Source of the DNA: DATBMA01 sp036555105
GTDB taxonomy: Bacteria > Actinomycetota > Acidimicrobiia > Spongiisociales > ZC4RG35
Reading direction: 5' to 3'
Assembly: GCA_036555105.1 (NCBI GenBank)
Contig: DATBMA010000088.1
Location: forward strand, 1-64,000
Length of the DNA: 64,000 nt
In this document: positions 8,946 through 19,723 of the stretch, in pieces
How positions within the stretch are numbered: position 1 is the stretch's first letter
Layout: every line of letters starts with the position of its first letter
Notes under the pieces: model-generated
What the model was told of the DNA's origin: nothing
The model's database searches: none
Seen by the model: only the letters and a program-made list of their open reading frames with translations
Made by a program: the position numbers and the translations under genes

Positions 8946-9722
8946 TCAGATCGGCGTGACGTAGGCGGCCGTGATGCCGCCATCCACCAGGAACGTGCTG
9001 CCGGTCACGTAGGACGACTCGTCCGATGCCAGCCACAAGGCGGCTTGTGCCATCTCCTTGGCCTCGCCAAACCTGCCCATCGGTATGTGAACCAGCCTGC
9101 GCTGCTTCTTCTCCTCGGTGTCGAGGAACTTCATGAGCAGCTCGGTTCGAAGCGGGCCGGGGCAAAGGGCATTGACCCTGATGTTCTGGCGGGCATGGAC
9201 GATCGCCAGCTCCCGGGTCATCGCCAAGACCGCGCCTTTCGATGCCGTGTAGGCAACCTGCGGGGTAGCCGCTCCTAGGACCGCCACGAAGCTGGCTGTG
9301 TTGATGATGGAGCCCCCTCCGGCTCGCTGGATGGCGGGGATGCCGAACTTGCATCCCAGGAAGACCCCCTTGGCATTGATGTCCATGGTGAGGTCCCACA
9401 CCGCTTCGTCGGTGTTGACGGCGTCGTCGTCCGCCGAGTGCATGATCCCGGCGTTGTTGAAGAGAACGTCGAGTCGACCGAAAGCGGACTCGGTCTGGGC
9501 GACCATGTCGGCCACCGAGGAAGCATCGGCCACGTCGGCCACTATGGCGAGGGCCTTCCCTCCGGTTTGCGCCACGAGTTCCACGGTCTCCTCCGTCGCC
9601 GCCTGGTTGACGTCGACGGCGGCGATCAAAGCCCCCTCCGCCGCGAACAAGAGCGAGGTCTCCCGGCCGATGCCGGAGCCGCCCCCGGTGATAAGGGCGA
9701 CCTTGCCGTCCAGCCGAGACAT
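8946..9722 (-). CDS. Short-chain dehydrogenase/reductase (SDR)
   Basis: This 258-aa NAD(P)-dependent oxidoreductase is of classical SDR type. The nucleotide-binding motif TGGGSGIGRE is at about residues 12-21, DVLFNNAGIM near 84, and the catalytic YTASK near 157. Asp at the end of strand 2 (AAVDVNQ) suggests NAD rather than NADP. The C-terminal GSTFLVDGGIT motif is typical. It lies 22 bp downstream of the glutamine synthetase-like gene on the same strand. In that context it could oxidise the hydroxyl of a gamma-glutamylated amino alcohol; this is an inference, because SDR substrates cannot be read from sequence. Confidence 0.93.
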   Translation of the reverse strand: MSRLDGKVALITGGGSGIGRETSLLFAAEGALIAAVDVNQAATEETVELVAQTGGKALAIVADVADASSVADMVAQTESAFGRLDVLFNNAGIMHSADDDAVNTDEAVWDLTMDINAKGVFLGCKFGIPAIQRAGGGSIINTASFVAVLGAATPQVAYTASKGAVLAMTRELAIVHARQNIRVNALCPGPLRTELLMKFLDTEEKKQRRLVHIPMGRFGEAKEMAQAALWLASDESSYVTGSTFLVDGGITAAYVTPI

Positions 9723-9744
9723 CGTCCTCCTCTCCGGCCGCCGT

Positions 9745-11127
9745 TCAGATGCGCTCGAAATAGCGCCAGCGCTCCCAGTCGGTCACGCTGTTGTCGAAGG
9801 CCTTCTGCTCGACCCGTAGGAAATGGGAGTAGTGCTCCTGCACTTCTTCACCGAGTGCCTCCTTGACGAACTGAGACGACTCGAAGAGGTCGGTGGCATC
9901 CCGCAGGGTGTAGGGGACCCGCGGCAGCTCACCGGCCTGGTACACGTCGCCGGTGAAGATCGGAGGCGGCTCGATCTGGTTGGCGATGCCGTCCATCCCC
10001 GCCGCCAACACGGCTGCATACGCCAGGTAGGGGTTGCAGTCGGCACCGGGAATGCGGCACTCGATCCTCAGGCTGTTGCCTTCGCCGACGACCCTGAAGC
10101 CTGCGGTCCGGTTGTCATAGCTCCAGGCGATCCTGGTGGGAGCCCAGGAGCCGTCCTGGTAACGCTTGTAGGAGTTGACGGTCGGGGCGAAGAGCACCAT
10201 CAACTCCGGCACATGTGCCATCCACCCTCCCAGGAAGTAACGGAAGGTGTCAGAGACCTTCGCCCTGCCTTCTTCGCGATCGCCGGGGAAGGCGCTCTTG
10301 CCGTCCTTCCACAGGCTCAGGTGCATGTGGCAGGACGATCCCGCCTCGGTCATGTCCGGCTTGGCCATGAAGGTCACGGCTCTCCCCTGCCGCTCCGCAG
10401 TGTCCTTCATGAGGAGCTTCATGACCGTGTGCCGGTCGGCCATCGTGAGCACGTCGGCGTAGCGAATGTTCATCTCATGCTGGCCGCGACCCCACTCACC
10501 CTTCGAGTTCTCGACCGGGACCCCTGACCCTGCCAGGTACCGGCGGACGGCGGCGTTGTAGTCCTCCTCCCTCGTGCCCTGCAGCAGGTGGTAATCCTCG
10601 ATGTACCAGCCGGCTGGGGTCAGGTCGTTGTACTTGGAGGCGGCTGCCTGTCGGTACGAAGTCTCGTAGATGAAGTACTCGAGTTCTGATCCTGCCATCG
10701 CCACGAACCCGGTCTCCTCCAGCTTCTCGATCTGATGGCGGAGGATGCTGCGGGGGGCAACGGTGACGTGGCCGTGCTCACGTGGATCTTCCAGATCGCA
10801 AAGAACGAAAGCGGTCCTGTCCAACCAGGCCGCCACCCTCAGAGTGGCGAGGTCGGGCACCATATGGAAGTCCCCATACCCCAGCTCCCAGTTGGCGTAG
10901 CGGTATCCCGGAACCGGCTCCATTTCCATGTCGACCGTCAGCAGGTAGTCACACCCATGGGTGCCATGGCCGGCCACCTCTTCCAGGAAGTATCCGGCAT
11001 CGAAGCGCTTGCCGTGCAAGCGGCCATAGTGGTCGGTGAAGGCCGCGACCACGGTGTCGATCTTCCCGGATCCGACCAGCTTCTCGAGTTCCTTTGGGTC
11101 CAACATTCCGGCGATCTGAATGGCCAA
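9745..11127 (-). CDS. Glutamine synthetase-like gamma-glutamyl-amine ligase (GlnA4-like)
   Basis: The protein has 460 residues, with a GS beta-grasp domain and a catalytic domain. Family motifs include HMHLSLW (ATP/glutamate site), the APTRIAWSYDNRTAGFR region, and RIPGADCNPYLAYAA. It belongs with the GS paralogues that glutamylate amines (PuuA/GlnA3/GlnA4 types) rather than canonical GlnA, because the adenylylation-loop tyrosine context of GSI is not evident. Streptomyces GlnA4 makes gamma-glutamylethanolamide. The neighbours here are an APC permease of ethanolamine-permease type, an SDR, an aldehyde dehydrogenase and a class I amidotransferase, so a gamma-glutamyl amine catabolic role is likely. 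It is divergent from the permease across 155 bp. Confidence 0.85.
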   Translation of the reverse strand: MAIQIAGMLDPKELEKLVGSGKIDTVVAAFTDHYGRLHGKRFDAGYFLEEVAGHGTHGCDYLLTVDMEMEPVPGYRYANWELGYGDFHMVPDLATLRVAAWLDRTAFVLCDLEDPREHGHVTVAPRSILRHQIEKLEETGFVAMAGSELEYFIYETSYRQAAASKYNDLTPAGWYIEDYHLLQGTREEDYNAAVRRYLAGSGVPVENSKGEWGRGQHEMNIRYADVLTMADRHTVMKLLMKDTAERQGRAVTFMAKPDMTEAGSSCHMHLSLWKDGKSAFPGDREEGRAKVSDTFRYFLGGWMAHVPELMVLFAPTVNSYKRYQDGSWAPTRIAWSYDNRTAGFRVVGEGNSLRIECRIPGADCNPYLAYAAVLAAGMDGIANQIEPPPIFTGDVYQAGELPRVPYTLRDATDLFESSQFVKEALGEEVQEHYSHFLRVEQKAFDNSVTDWERWRYFERI

Positions 11128-11282
11128 GAAGCTCCTTCCGTCCTGGCTTCGAGGCTAGGAGCACGGCCGCTCTCATGCCTCTGAAACATGCGCATCCGGA
11201 CGACGCGCAATCCCGCCAACTGATACCTTCTCCTCGGCGGCTGGGCCTGTCGCCCGCCGCCCCAATCGCGAGGGAGGGTGGC

Positions 11283-12797
11283 ATGGCGCAGGAGCGTCAG
11301 GTCGGCTCGGTTAAGTACACCGACGTCGACCAGCAGTACTTCGACAAGCGTGGCTTGAGGCGCCATGCCGGGGTTTGGTCTCTGTGGGCCCTGGGGGTGG
11401 CAGCGGTCATCTCTGGGGACTTCTCTGGGTGGAACCTTGGCCTGGACGTGGCCGGCTTCGGTGGTTTGCTGGTTGCGACCGTGATCATCACGGTCATGTA
11501 TTTCGGCCTTTGCTACAGCATCGCCGAGATGTCACCGGCCCTGCCGCACACTGGAGGCGCCTATTCCTTCGCTCGATCGGCCATGGGTCCGTGGGGCGGC
11601 TTTATCACGGGCCTGGCCGAGAACATCGAGTACGTGGTGACGACCGCAACAGTCGGGTACTTCGCAGCCATATATGCGCAGTCGGTACTCGATCTCCTGT
11701 TCGGATGGGAAGTCCACGTTTTGTTGCTGCTGGCGATCTTCTATCTCATTTTCCTGGGCTTGAACATCCTCGGCATCGAGGCGACGATGCGCTTCTCGGT
11801 GGCGATCTGCCTCATCTCGCTGGCTGTCCTGGCGGCATATTTCATCCTCGCCATCCCGAAGTTCAACAGCGGCTTGCTGAATAACATCGTTCCTGCGGCG
11901 GGTGGGACCCCGTTCCTGCCGTTTGGCGGTTATGGGATTTTCCTGGCCCTGCCAATGGCCATCTGGTTCTACCTGGCCATCGAGGAGCTGCCCCTGGCGG
12001 CCGAGGAGTCGATGGACCCGAAACGGGATGTTCCACGAGCCACGATCTGGGGTCTGGTCACCCTCGTGATTACCGGCTTTCTCGTCCTCTTCCTGAACAC
12101 CGGGGTGACCGGGGCAGAGGCGATCCGGCTCTCCGGCGAACCGTTGCTGGACGGGTTCAGGGCGATCCTCGGCAGCGAAACCGGAGCGGCACTGCTCGGG
12201 CTGGCAGCCCTCTCAGGGCTGATCGCAAGTTTCCACACCATCATCTACGCCTACGGTCGCAACATTTACTCGCTGTCACGGGCGGGATACTTCCCCAAGT
12301 GGATGTCGGTGACTCACGGCACCCGCAAGACGCCCTGGCTCGCCCTGCTCTTGGGGGCGGCCATCGGGTTCGCCTTGGCAGTGTGGCTGTACCTGCAGGA
12401 CCCAGGCGCAACCGGTGCCGTTGGCGGAGCATTGCTGCGGATGGCCGTGTTTGGAGCGGTCATCTCATACGCGATGCAGTGCCTCTCGTTCATCCGGCTC
12501 CGCCAGAAGATGCCCAACATCCTGCGGCCGTATCGGAGCCCCATCGGCGTCCCCGGCGCCGCACTTGCCGGCGTCATCGCCTTGGCCTCGCTGGCCGCCA
12601 CGCTTGCCAATGAGGACTATCGCTTGGCGGTGTATCTGGCTGCGGCCTGGTTCGTGCTCGGCATCGTCTACTTTGCCTTCGCCGGACGCCACAAGCTGGT
12701 CCTTTCTCCGGAGGAGGAGTTCGCCATGACCAAGGGCGCGCACGGCCATCCCGAGGACGAGGGCTACGGCAAGACCCACGTGGCCGACACCAAGTAG
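11283..12797 (+). CDS. APC family permease, ethanolamine-permease type
   Basis: The protein has 504 residues and about 12 transmembrane helices. The ATG at 11283 is preceded by a good Shine-Dalgarno (GAGGGAGG) and gives the usual short cytoplasmic N-terminus. The first-helix sequence GVAAVISGDFSGWNLGL closely resembles the ethanolamine permease branch of the APC superfamily. Other APC features are GGAYSFARSAMGPWGGFITG and the helix-6 segment FYLAIEELPLAAEES. The predicted role is import of ethanolamine or a similar small amine for the divergent GlnA4-like enzyme. A strong terminator hairpin follows 20 bp after the stop. Confidence 0.88.
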   Translation: MAQERQVGSVKYTDVDQQYFDKRGLRRHAGVWSLWALGVAAVISGDFSGWNLGLDVAGFGGLLVATVIITVMYFGLCYSIAEMSPALPHTGGAYSFARSAMGPWGGFITGLAENIEYVVTTATVGYFAAIYAQSVLDLLFGWEVHVLLLLAIFYLIFLGLNILGIEATMRFSVAICLISLAVLAAYFILAIPKFNSGLLNNIVPAAGGTPFLPFGGYGIFLALPMAIWFYLAIEELPLAAEESMDPKRDVPRATIWGLVTLVITGFLVLFLNTGVTGAEAIRLSGEPLLDGFRAILGSETGAALLGLAALSGLIASFHTIIYAYGRNIYSLSRAGYFPKWMSVTHGTRKTPWLALLLGAAIGFALAVWLYLQDPGATGAVGGALLRMAVFGAVISYAMQCLSFIRLRQKMPNILRPYRSPIGVPGAALAGVIALASLAATLANEDYRLAVYLAAAWFVLGIVYFAFAGRHKLVLSPEEEFAMTKGAHGHPEDEGYGKTHVADTK

Positions 12798-12816
12798 CGA
12801 GCATCGACCACGTTGT

Positions 12817-12848
12817 GAGAGGCCCCGCCGGGTTGTGCGGGGCCTCTC
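12817..12848 (+). terminator. Intrinsic terminator-like hairpin after the permease
   Basis: A perfect 12-bp inverted repeat (arms 12817-12828, GAGAGGCCCCGC, and 12837-12848) has an 8-nt loop and starts 20 bp after the permease stop codon. There is no U-tract, which is common for actinobacterial terminators. It separates the permease from the next gene. Confidence 0.85.
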
Positions 12849-12899
12849 GCATTGTCCGCCGCGCTGGGCCCCGGCGTCTGCTTGTCTGAGGCTGACGCG

Positions 12900-14057
12900 A
12901 TGAGCGCTCCCATGGCTGCGAGCGAAGGTGGGATCAGCCGGAAGCTCCTTCTGGCAGTAGTGATTGGGCTGTGCCTGGTTGTGTTCGCGGGCGTCCTCTT
13001 GGTGCAGAGGGAGCCACCGGCCGCAGGGCCGTCCAACGGCTGGATCCTCTTCCAGGCGAGGGAAGACGCCGAGCGGGTGGGGGAGTCCAGCGGCTCGGAC
13101 ATCTATGCGGTGGCAGAAGGTGTGGTGCCCCGGCGGGTGCTCGGTGCGTCTGGTGACGCCACTGACCAGACCTGTCCGGCTTTCGCCCCGAATGGCCAGA
13201 CCCTTTCCTATGTCGACGGCGGCGACCTGGTCATCGCCAGGCTCGAGGGGGGCGGGGTCGTCGAGGAGTCACGCTTCGACAGGCAGCTCGACCCGGCCGG
13301 GCCATGCCCGCGCTGGTCGCCGGACGGCACCAAGGTCGCCTTCCTGGTCCAGGGTCGCACTTCTCTCAGGATCCTCTCCTTCGGGGTGGGACCGGACCGG
13401 GGCAATATCGTCGGGCCTTCTGTTGGCGCCGGCCAGATCGCCGACTTCGAATGGAGCCCGGACAACGCGACGGTCGGGATCGCCTACCCCGACCAGGTTC
13501 TGGGTGTCCCCCTCGCCGGAGAGAGGCTTGTTCGGCTGATAACCGGCGTACAACCCGGGATCGACGTCGCCAATCTCCCCACCCACGACGAGTTCAGCTC
13601 GATCGCCTGGTCGCCGGTGACCGGGCTTCTGGCCATCAGCGGGTCGGTGAGGGGCCCGGACGATCTGTTGTCGGAAGAGGCCGTAGGTGGCGAGTTCGTC
13701 CAGATCGCCAACACCGAAGGGCGGAGCCTTCGTGAATTGGCGGCGACGCCGATCCAGGGCGCCGGCTACGACATCACATGGTCGCCCGATGGCGGGACCA
13801 TCGCCTACGTGGACATAGAGGCCGGACTCCAGCTGCTGGCGCGCGACGGCTCCATGAAGGTCGGGGGCTTCACACCCATTCCTGCGTCCGGGGCGGTGTG
13901 GTCGCCGGACGGAAAGGCGCTGATCCTCCTGACCCCGGACCCATGGAGGCTGGTCTCGGTCTCCGTCGATCCGGCGGAGGCGCCGGTGGAGCTAGTTGCG
14001 GGAGATGGGCTCGGCCTCACCGGGCCAGGACAAATGACCTGGCAAGCCCTGCGCTGA
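12900..14057 (+). CDS. Membrane-anchored TolB/PD40-like beta-propeller protein
   Basis: The protein has 385 residues. The ATG at 12900 gives a short N-terminus followed by one hydrophobic anchor (about residues 12-33, LLLAVVIGLCLVVFAGVLLV). The rest is a beta-propeller with WD40-like PD40 repeats, seen as CPRWSPDGTKVAFL, FEWSPDNATVGIAY, ITWSPDGGTIAYVD and AVWSPDGKALILL. Such extracytoplasmic domains occur in TolB, TolB-like sensors and LpqB-type lipoproteins. No lipobox is visible. A terminator isolates it from the permease, so it is probably not part of the surrounding amine pathway. Confidence 0.85.
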   Translation: MSAPMAASEGGISRKLLLAVVIGLCLVVFAGVLLVQREPPAAGPSNGWILFQAREDAERVGESSGSDIYAVAEGVVPRRVLGASGDATDQTCPAFAPNGQTLSYVDGGDLVIARLEGGGVVEESRFDRQLDPAGPCPRWSPDGTKVAFLVQGRTSLRILSFGVGPDRGNIVGPSVGAGQIADFEWSPDNATVGIAYPDQVLGVPLAGERLVRLITGVQPGIDVANLPTHDEFSSIAWSPVTGLLAISGSVRGPDDLLSEEAVGGEFVQIANTEGRSLRELAATPIQGAGYDITWSPDGGTIAYVDIEAGLQLLARDGSMKVGGFTPIPASGAVWSPDGKALILLTPDPWRLVSVSVDPAEAPVELVAGDGLGLTGPGQMTWQALR

Positions 14058-14096
14058 CCGGAATGTCGGCGTGAGTCAGGCTTACCCTTCGGGACA

Positions 14097-15476
14097 GTGC
14101 AGACCGAGCTGATCGATCCCGCCAGCGGTGCCGTTTTCGACCAGGTTCCCCGCTACACCGCTCGGGAGGTGGCCCTTGTGGTCGAAACAGCCAACCGTGC
14201 CTTCGAACAGGGGGTCTGGAGGAAGGCGCCCGTTCGAGAGCGGCGTGACGTCCTCCGCCGTATCGCCGACCTGATCAGGCGAGACTCAGACCGGCTCGCC
14301 GCCCTCGAGTCGAGGAACGTAGGCAAGCCGATCACAGCAGCCAGAGGCGAGGTGGCCGCGGCGGCGGCCACCTTCGATTACTACGCCGGAGCGGTCGACA
14401 AATTCCACGGCCAGACCATCCCCGGACAGGCTCGCGGCACGCTGCTGACCTTCCACGAGCCGATCGGGGTCTGCGCGGCGATCATCCCCTGGAACTTCCC
14501 ACTCCTCATCTTGGGCTGGAAGCTGGCGCCTGCACTGGCAATGGGCAATTCGGTGGTGGCCAAGCCGGCTGAGGTGACTCCACTCACCGCACTGGCATTG
14601 GCCGATCTTTGCATCGAGGCGGGGCTGCCGGAGGGAGTGTTCTCGGTCGTGACGGGAAGGGGCTCGGAGATCGGAGAGGCCCTCGTCTCTCATCCTTTCC
14701 TGGGGAAGGTGGCCTTCACCGGGTCCAGCGAAGTGGGGACAGCGATCATGCAGCAGGCGGCGCCGGGGATCAAGCGGGTCTCGCTGGAGCTAGGTGGGAA
14801 GTCTGCGAACCTGGTTTTCGAAGATGCCGATCTCGATGTCTGTGTCGAGTCGTCGATCTGGTCGGTATACGACAACAGCGGACAGGACTGCTGCGCCAGG
14901 AGCCGGATGCTGATCGAGCGCTCCGTGTACGACGAGTTCCTTAGGCGCTTCACGGCCCGGGCCGAATCGATCAAGGTGGGGGATCCGTCGGCGGAGTCGA
15001 CCGAGATGGGGCCGCTCATCACATCGAGCCAACGGGATCGGGTGGAGGGCTACCTCGAGTTGGCCGCGTCAGAGGGTGCTTCGATCGAGTCGGGGGGCAA
15101 CCGCATCGGCAACGCCGGCTTCTACCTCGCTCCGACCGTTGTCACCGGCGCGGATCCCGGCACGAGGGTCATGCAAGAAGAGATCTTCGGGCCGGTGGTG
15201 GCGATGCTCCCGTTCCAGGGAGAGGAGGAGGCGATCCGGCTGGCCAACGCCAGCATCTTCGGGTTATCGGGATCGATATGGACCCGTGACATCGGACGGG
15301 CGTTGCGTGTCGCCAGAGGGGTAGAGACGGGGATGCTCTCGATCAACTCCTCTTCGAGCGTCCACATCGAGGCGCCTTTTGGCGGGGTGAAGCAATCCGG
15401 CTTCGGGCGGGAGCAGGGGATGGCGGCCCTCGACCAGTACTCGGAATACAAGACCGTGTTCATCGCAGAGCAATGA
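14097..15476 (+). CDS. NAD(P)-dependent aldehyde dehydrogenase
   Basis: This 459-aa ALDH-superfamily enzyme oxidises an aldehyde to an acid. The conserved PWNFPL motif is near residue 126, VSLELGGKS near 229-237 (general-base Glu), and the nucleophile region GQDCCARSR near 262-270 (Cys265/266). EEIFGPVV near 365 and the C-terminal FGGVKQSGFGRE are also present. The GTG start at 14097 gives a short but complete N-terminus. It is followed two bases after its stop by the glutamine amidotransferase gene and probably forms an operon with it. In PuuC/gamma-glutamyl pathways the substrate is a gamma-glutamyl-amino aldehyde; that role is inferred here from neighbours. Confidence 0.94.
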   Translation: MQTELIDPASGAVFDQVPRYTAREVALVVETANRAFEQGVWRKAPVRERRDVLRRIADLIRRDSDRLAALESRNVGKPITAARGEVAAAAATFDYYAGAVDKFHGQTIPGQARGTLLTFHEPIGVCAAIIPWNFPLLILGWKLAPALAMGNSVVAKPAEVTPLTALALADLCIEAGLPEGVFSVVTGRGSEIGEALVSHPFLGKVAFTGSSEVGTAIMQQAAPGIKRVSLELGGKSANLVFEDADLDVCVESSIWSVYDNSGQDCCARSRMLIERSVYDEFLRRFTARAESIKVGDPSAESTEMGPLITSSQRDRVEGYLELAASEGASIESGGNRIGNAGFYLAPTVVTGADPGTRVMQEEIFGPVVAMLPFQGEEEAIRLANASIFGLSGSIWTRDIGRALRVARGVETGMLSINSSSSVHIEAPFGGVKQSGFGREQGMAALDQYSEYKTVFIAEQ

Positions 15477-15483
15477 GGTGGCG

Positions 15484-16197
15484 ATGAAGGTCGGCATCCT
15501 GGTGACCGATCACGTCCTGCCTGACTACGCCGAGATCGCCGGCGACTATGACGAAATGGTTGTCTCGCTGTTCGATGGTCGCGGCTGGCAGTACGAGAGC
15601 TTCGACCAGACTCTCGGAGAGCGACCCCGGTCACTCGACGACTGCGACGCATACGTCGCAACCGGGTCTCGTGCCTCGGTCTACGACGGCACGCCTTGGG
15701 TCATGGGCTTCCAGTCGGTGGTGGCCGACCTCTATGCCGAAGGCGGCCGCTACCTCGGGATCTGCTTCGGCTCACAAATGATGGCGCAGGCCCTGGGCGG
15801 CGAGGTGCGAAGGGCGGATACGGGCTGGGGCGTGGGCGTGAAGGCGGCGGAAGTGGTCTCGCACGAGCCCTGGATGGTCCCGGATGCCCCCTCGTACCGC
15901 TGTGTGGTCAGCCACCAGGACCAGGTGGTGCGAATGCCTGACGGCGCCCGAGTTCTGGCCGCCAACGATCACTGCGCTGTGTCGATGTTCATGATGGGTG
16001 ACCGCTTCCTCGGGATCCAAGGTCATCCCGAGTACTCGTCCGACTACGGGCGAGCGCTGCTCGAAGCCCGACGGGGCAAGCTCATCCCCGAAGAGGTGGC
16101 GGAGGCCGCCATCCCCACCTATGACACCCCGATCGACCGCGATCTCCTGGCCGGCTGGCTGGGGGCATTCCTCACCGGCGAGACCGGCTCGGGCTAG
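15484..16197 (+). CDS. Class I glutamine amidotransferase-type hydrolase
   Basis: The protein has 237 residues and a triad-type GATase domain. The nucleophile Cys94 lies in LGICFGSQMM, and His181 with Glu183 in GIQGHPEYS. It is a stand-alone GATase (GMP-synthase-GATase or PuuD-like shape). Hydrolysis of a gamma-glutamyl amide to glutamate plus the amino acid would fit the upstream aldehyde dehydrogenase. I chose the ATG at 15484, preceded by GAGGTGG; a GTG two codons earlier is equally possible. A weak hairpin lies just after the stop. Confidence 0.88.
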   Translation: MKVGILVTDHVLPDYAEIAGDYDEMVVSLFDGRGWQYESFDQTLGERPRSLDDCDAYVATGSRASVYDGTPWVMGFQSVVADLYAEGGRYLGICFGSQMMAQALGGEVRRADTGWGVGVKAAEVVSHEPWMVPDAPSYRCVVSHQDQVVRMPDGARVLAANDHCAVSMFMMGDRFLGIQGHPEYSSDYGRALLEARRGKLIPEEVAEAAIPTYDTPIDRDLLAGWLGAFLTGETGSG

Positions 16198-16205
16198 CTC
16201 GAGCG

Positions 16206-16225
16206 CCATCCGCACTCCCGGATGG
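16206..16225 (+). terminator. Possible short terminator hairpin after the amidotransferase gene
   Basis: A 7-bp stem CCATCCG/CGGATGG with a 6-nt loop lies 8 bp after the stop codon. No U-tract follows, so this is only a candidate. It lies just before the HAIR operator and the clpB start. Confidence 0.4.
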
Positions 16226-16251
16226 GCCGGAATACCATCGCCTCGCCGAAA

Positions 16252-16272
16252 CTTGATATATATGCACTCAAG
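16252..16272 (+). promoter_or_regulatory. HAIR-like HspR operator upstream of clpB
   Basis: The sequence reads CTTGATA (16252-16258), seven bases, then ACTCAAG (16266-16272). The actinobacterial HAIR consensus is CTTGAGT-N7-ACTCAAG, so the right half is perfect and the left half matches five of seven with exact spacing. It lies 17 bp before the clpB ATG. The cognate repressor hspR is encoded about 4.5 kb away in this window. Confidence 0.85.
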
Positions 16273-16289
16273 TTCCAGGGAAGCCGAAG

Positions 16290-18875
<2,586 letters not shown>

Positions 18876-18882
18876 GCAGCCA

Positions 18883-18917
18883 CCAGTCTCCAGCCTCCAA
18901 CCCCCAGCCCCCAGCCA
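18883..18917. repeat. Tandem CCAGCCN heptamer array
   Basis: Five contiguous 7-bp units (CCAGTCT, CCAGCCT, CCAACCC, CCAGCCC, CCAGCCA) lie 8 bp after the clpB stop codon and just outside the end of the decayed four-helix-bundle gene. Confidence 0.75.
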
Positions 18918-18943
18918 CCCATCAGTCGTCCCGCTCAGCGCGA

Positions 18944-19299
18944 TCAGGGACCCTTGCGCCAACGCGTCCTCGGTGTGGTGACCATCCGACTGATCTCGGA
19001 GACTTCAAGGATCAGTTCGCGCGCTTCCTCATTGGACAGGTATGAGAGGTCCTCGGCTGTAACAAGAAGGCTCTCCAGTTCATTTGGCGATGCTTGCGAT
19101 GGAAACGAACTGAGCTCGCCGCGAGGAGATTCCCGGCCGGCCCCCTTCGGCGATGTTGCTCGGCGCCGATATTGCTGCGCGCCGAAGTTGCGACATCATT
19201 CCGAACTCTTCGAATCTGGGGAACCCCGCGGTGATGCGACAGATCGCCTCCACAAGCTCACGTGCCCTCCACACGGACGAGCCGCCTGAACCTGCGCAT
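18944..19299 (-). pseudogene. Frameshifted four-helix-bundle (23S rRNA IVS-type) protein gene
   Basis: Conceptual translation across three frames on the minus strand rebuilds the conserved family. It begins with an ATG at 19299 (MRRFRRLV). A shift leads to VWRARELVEAICRITAGFP, then FGMMSQLRRAAISAPSNIAEG. A second shift near 19080 leads to NELESLLVTAEDLSYLSNEEA, and a stop lies at 18944-18946. The core motif FG..SQLRRAA.S.PSNIAEG is diagnostic of four-helix-bundle proteins related to those encoded in 23S rRNA intervening sequences. Two frameshifts and no intact frame mark it as a pseudogene, unless the assembly is wrong. Tandem repeat arrays of CCAGCC type lie on both sides. Confidence 0.8.
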
Positions 19300-19343
19300 G
19301 GCTCCTGCACATCGGCTTGGCGGGACGCGAACAGCTGTTGCCC

Positions 19344-19382
19344 GGCTGGAGGTGGTCGGCTGGAGGCTGCGGCTGGAGGCTT
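19344..19382. repeat. GGCTGGAGG 14-bp tandem repeat
   Basis: Units GGCTGGAGGTGGTC (19344-19357) and GGCTGGAGGCTGCG (19358-19371) are followed by a partial third copy. The shared word GGCTGG is the reverse complement of the CCAGCC word arrayed at 18883-18917, so the decayed gene is bracketed by the same word in opposite orientation. Confidence 0.6.
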
Positions 19383-19393
19383 ATTCTCTCGCC

Positions 19394-19657
19394 GTGCCAT
19401 ACGCCGGCGTCGTGCGCATCCTCGACCCGAATGGCGTCCTGCTGGCAGTGGGCACTGCGACGCTCGAGGAGGATTACGAGGCTGCCTCCTGGAAAGGGGA
19501 GGTGACTGTGCTCGACGGGACCGGTGTGGCGGGAAAGGCACTGGTCGTCGAGCTCGAGATTGGCGAACTTCGCTCTCGTGCGCAGCTGATCCCAGAGCGC
19601 GTGGCTGGGGACGACGCCATATCGAGTGTCGTCGGCCTCGGCCCGGCTCCGTTCTGA
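19394..19657 (+). CDS. Small hypothetical protein, 87 aa
   Basis: No family is recognised. From the GTG at 19394 the product is mostly beta: PYAGVVRILDPNGVLLAVGT, then ATLEEDYEAASWKGEVTVL and KALVVELEIGELRSRAQLIP. This suggests a small beta-barrel-like domain. A longer frame reaches back to 19262, but that part overlaps the repeats and the pseudogene and looks non-coding. There is no good ribosome binding site within the usual distance. It lies 66 bp before the next gene on the same strand. Confidence 0.5.
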   Translation: MPYAGVVRILDPNGVLLAVGTATLEEDYEAASWKGEVTVLDGTGVAGKALVVELEIGELRSRAQLIPERVAGDDAISSVVGLGPAPF

Positions 19658-19723
19658 TCTTCCGGTATGAGGTCCCAACCGGTTGCCATCGCGCCCCGCC
19701 ACCCCAGGCTGGAGGCGCAACAG

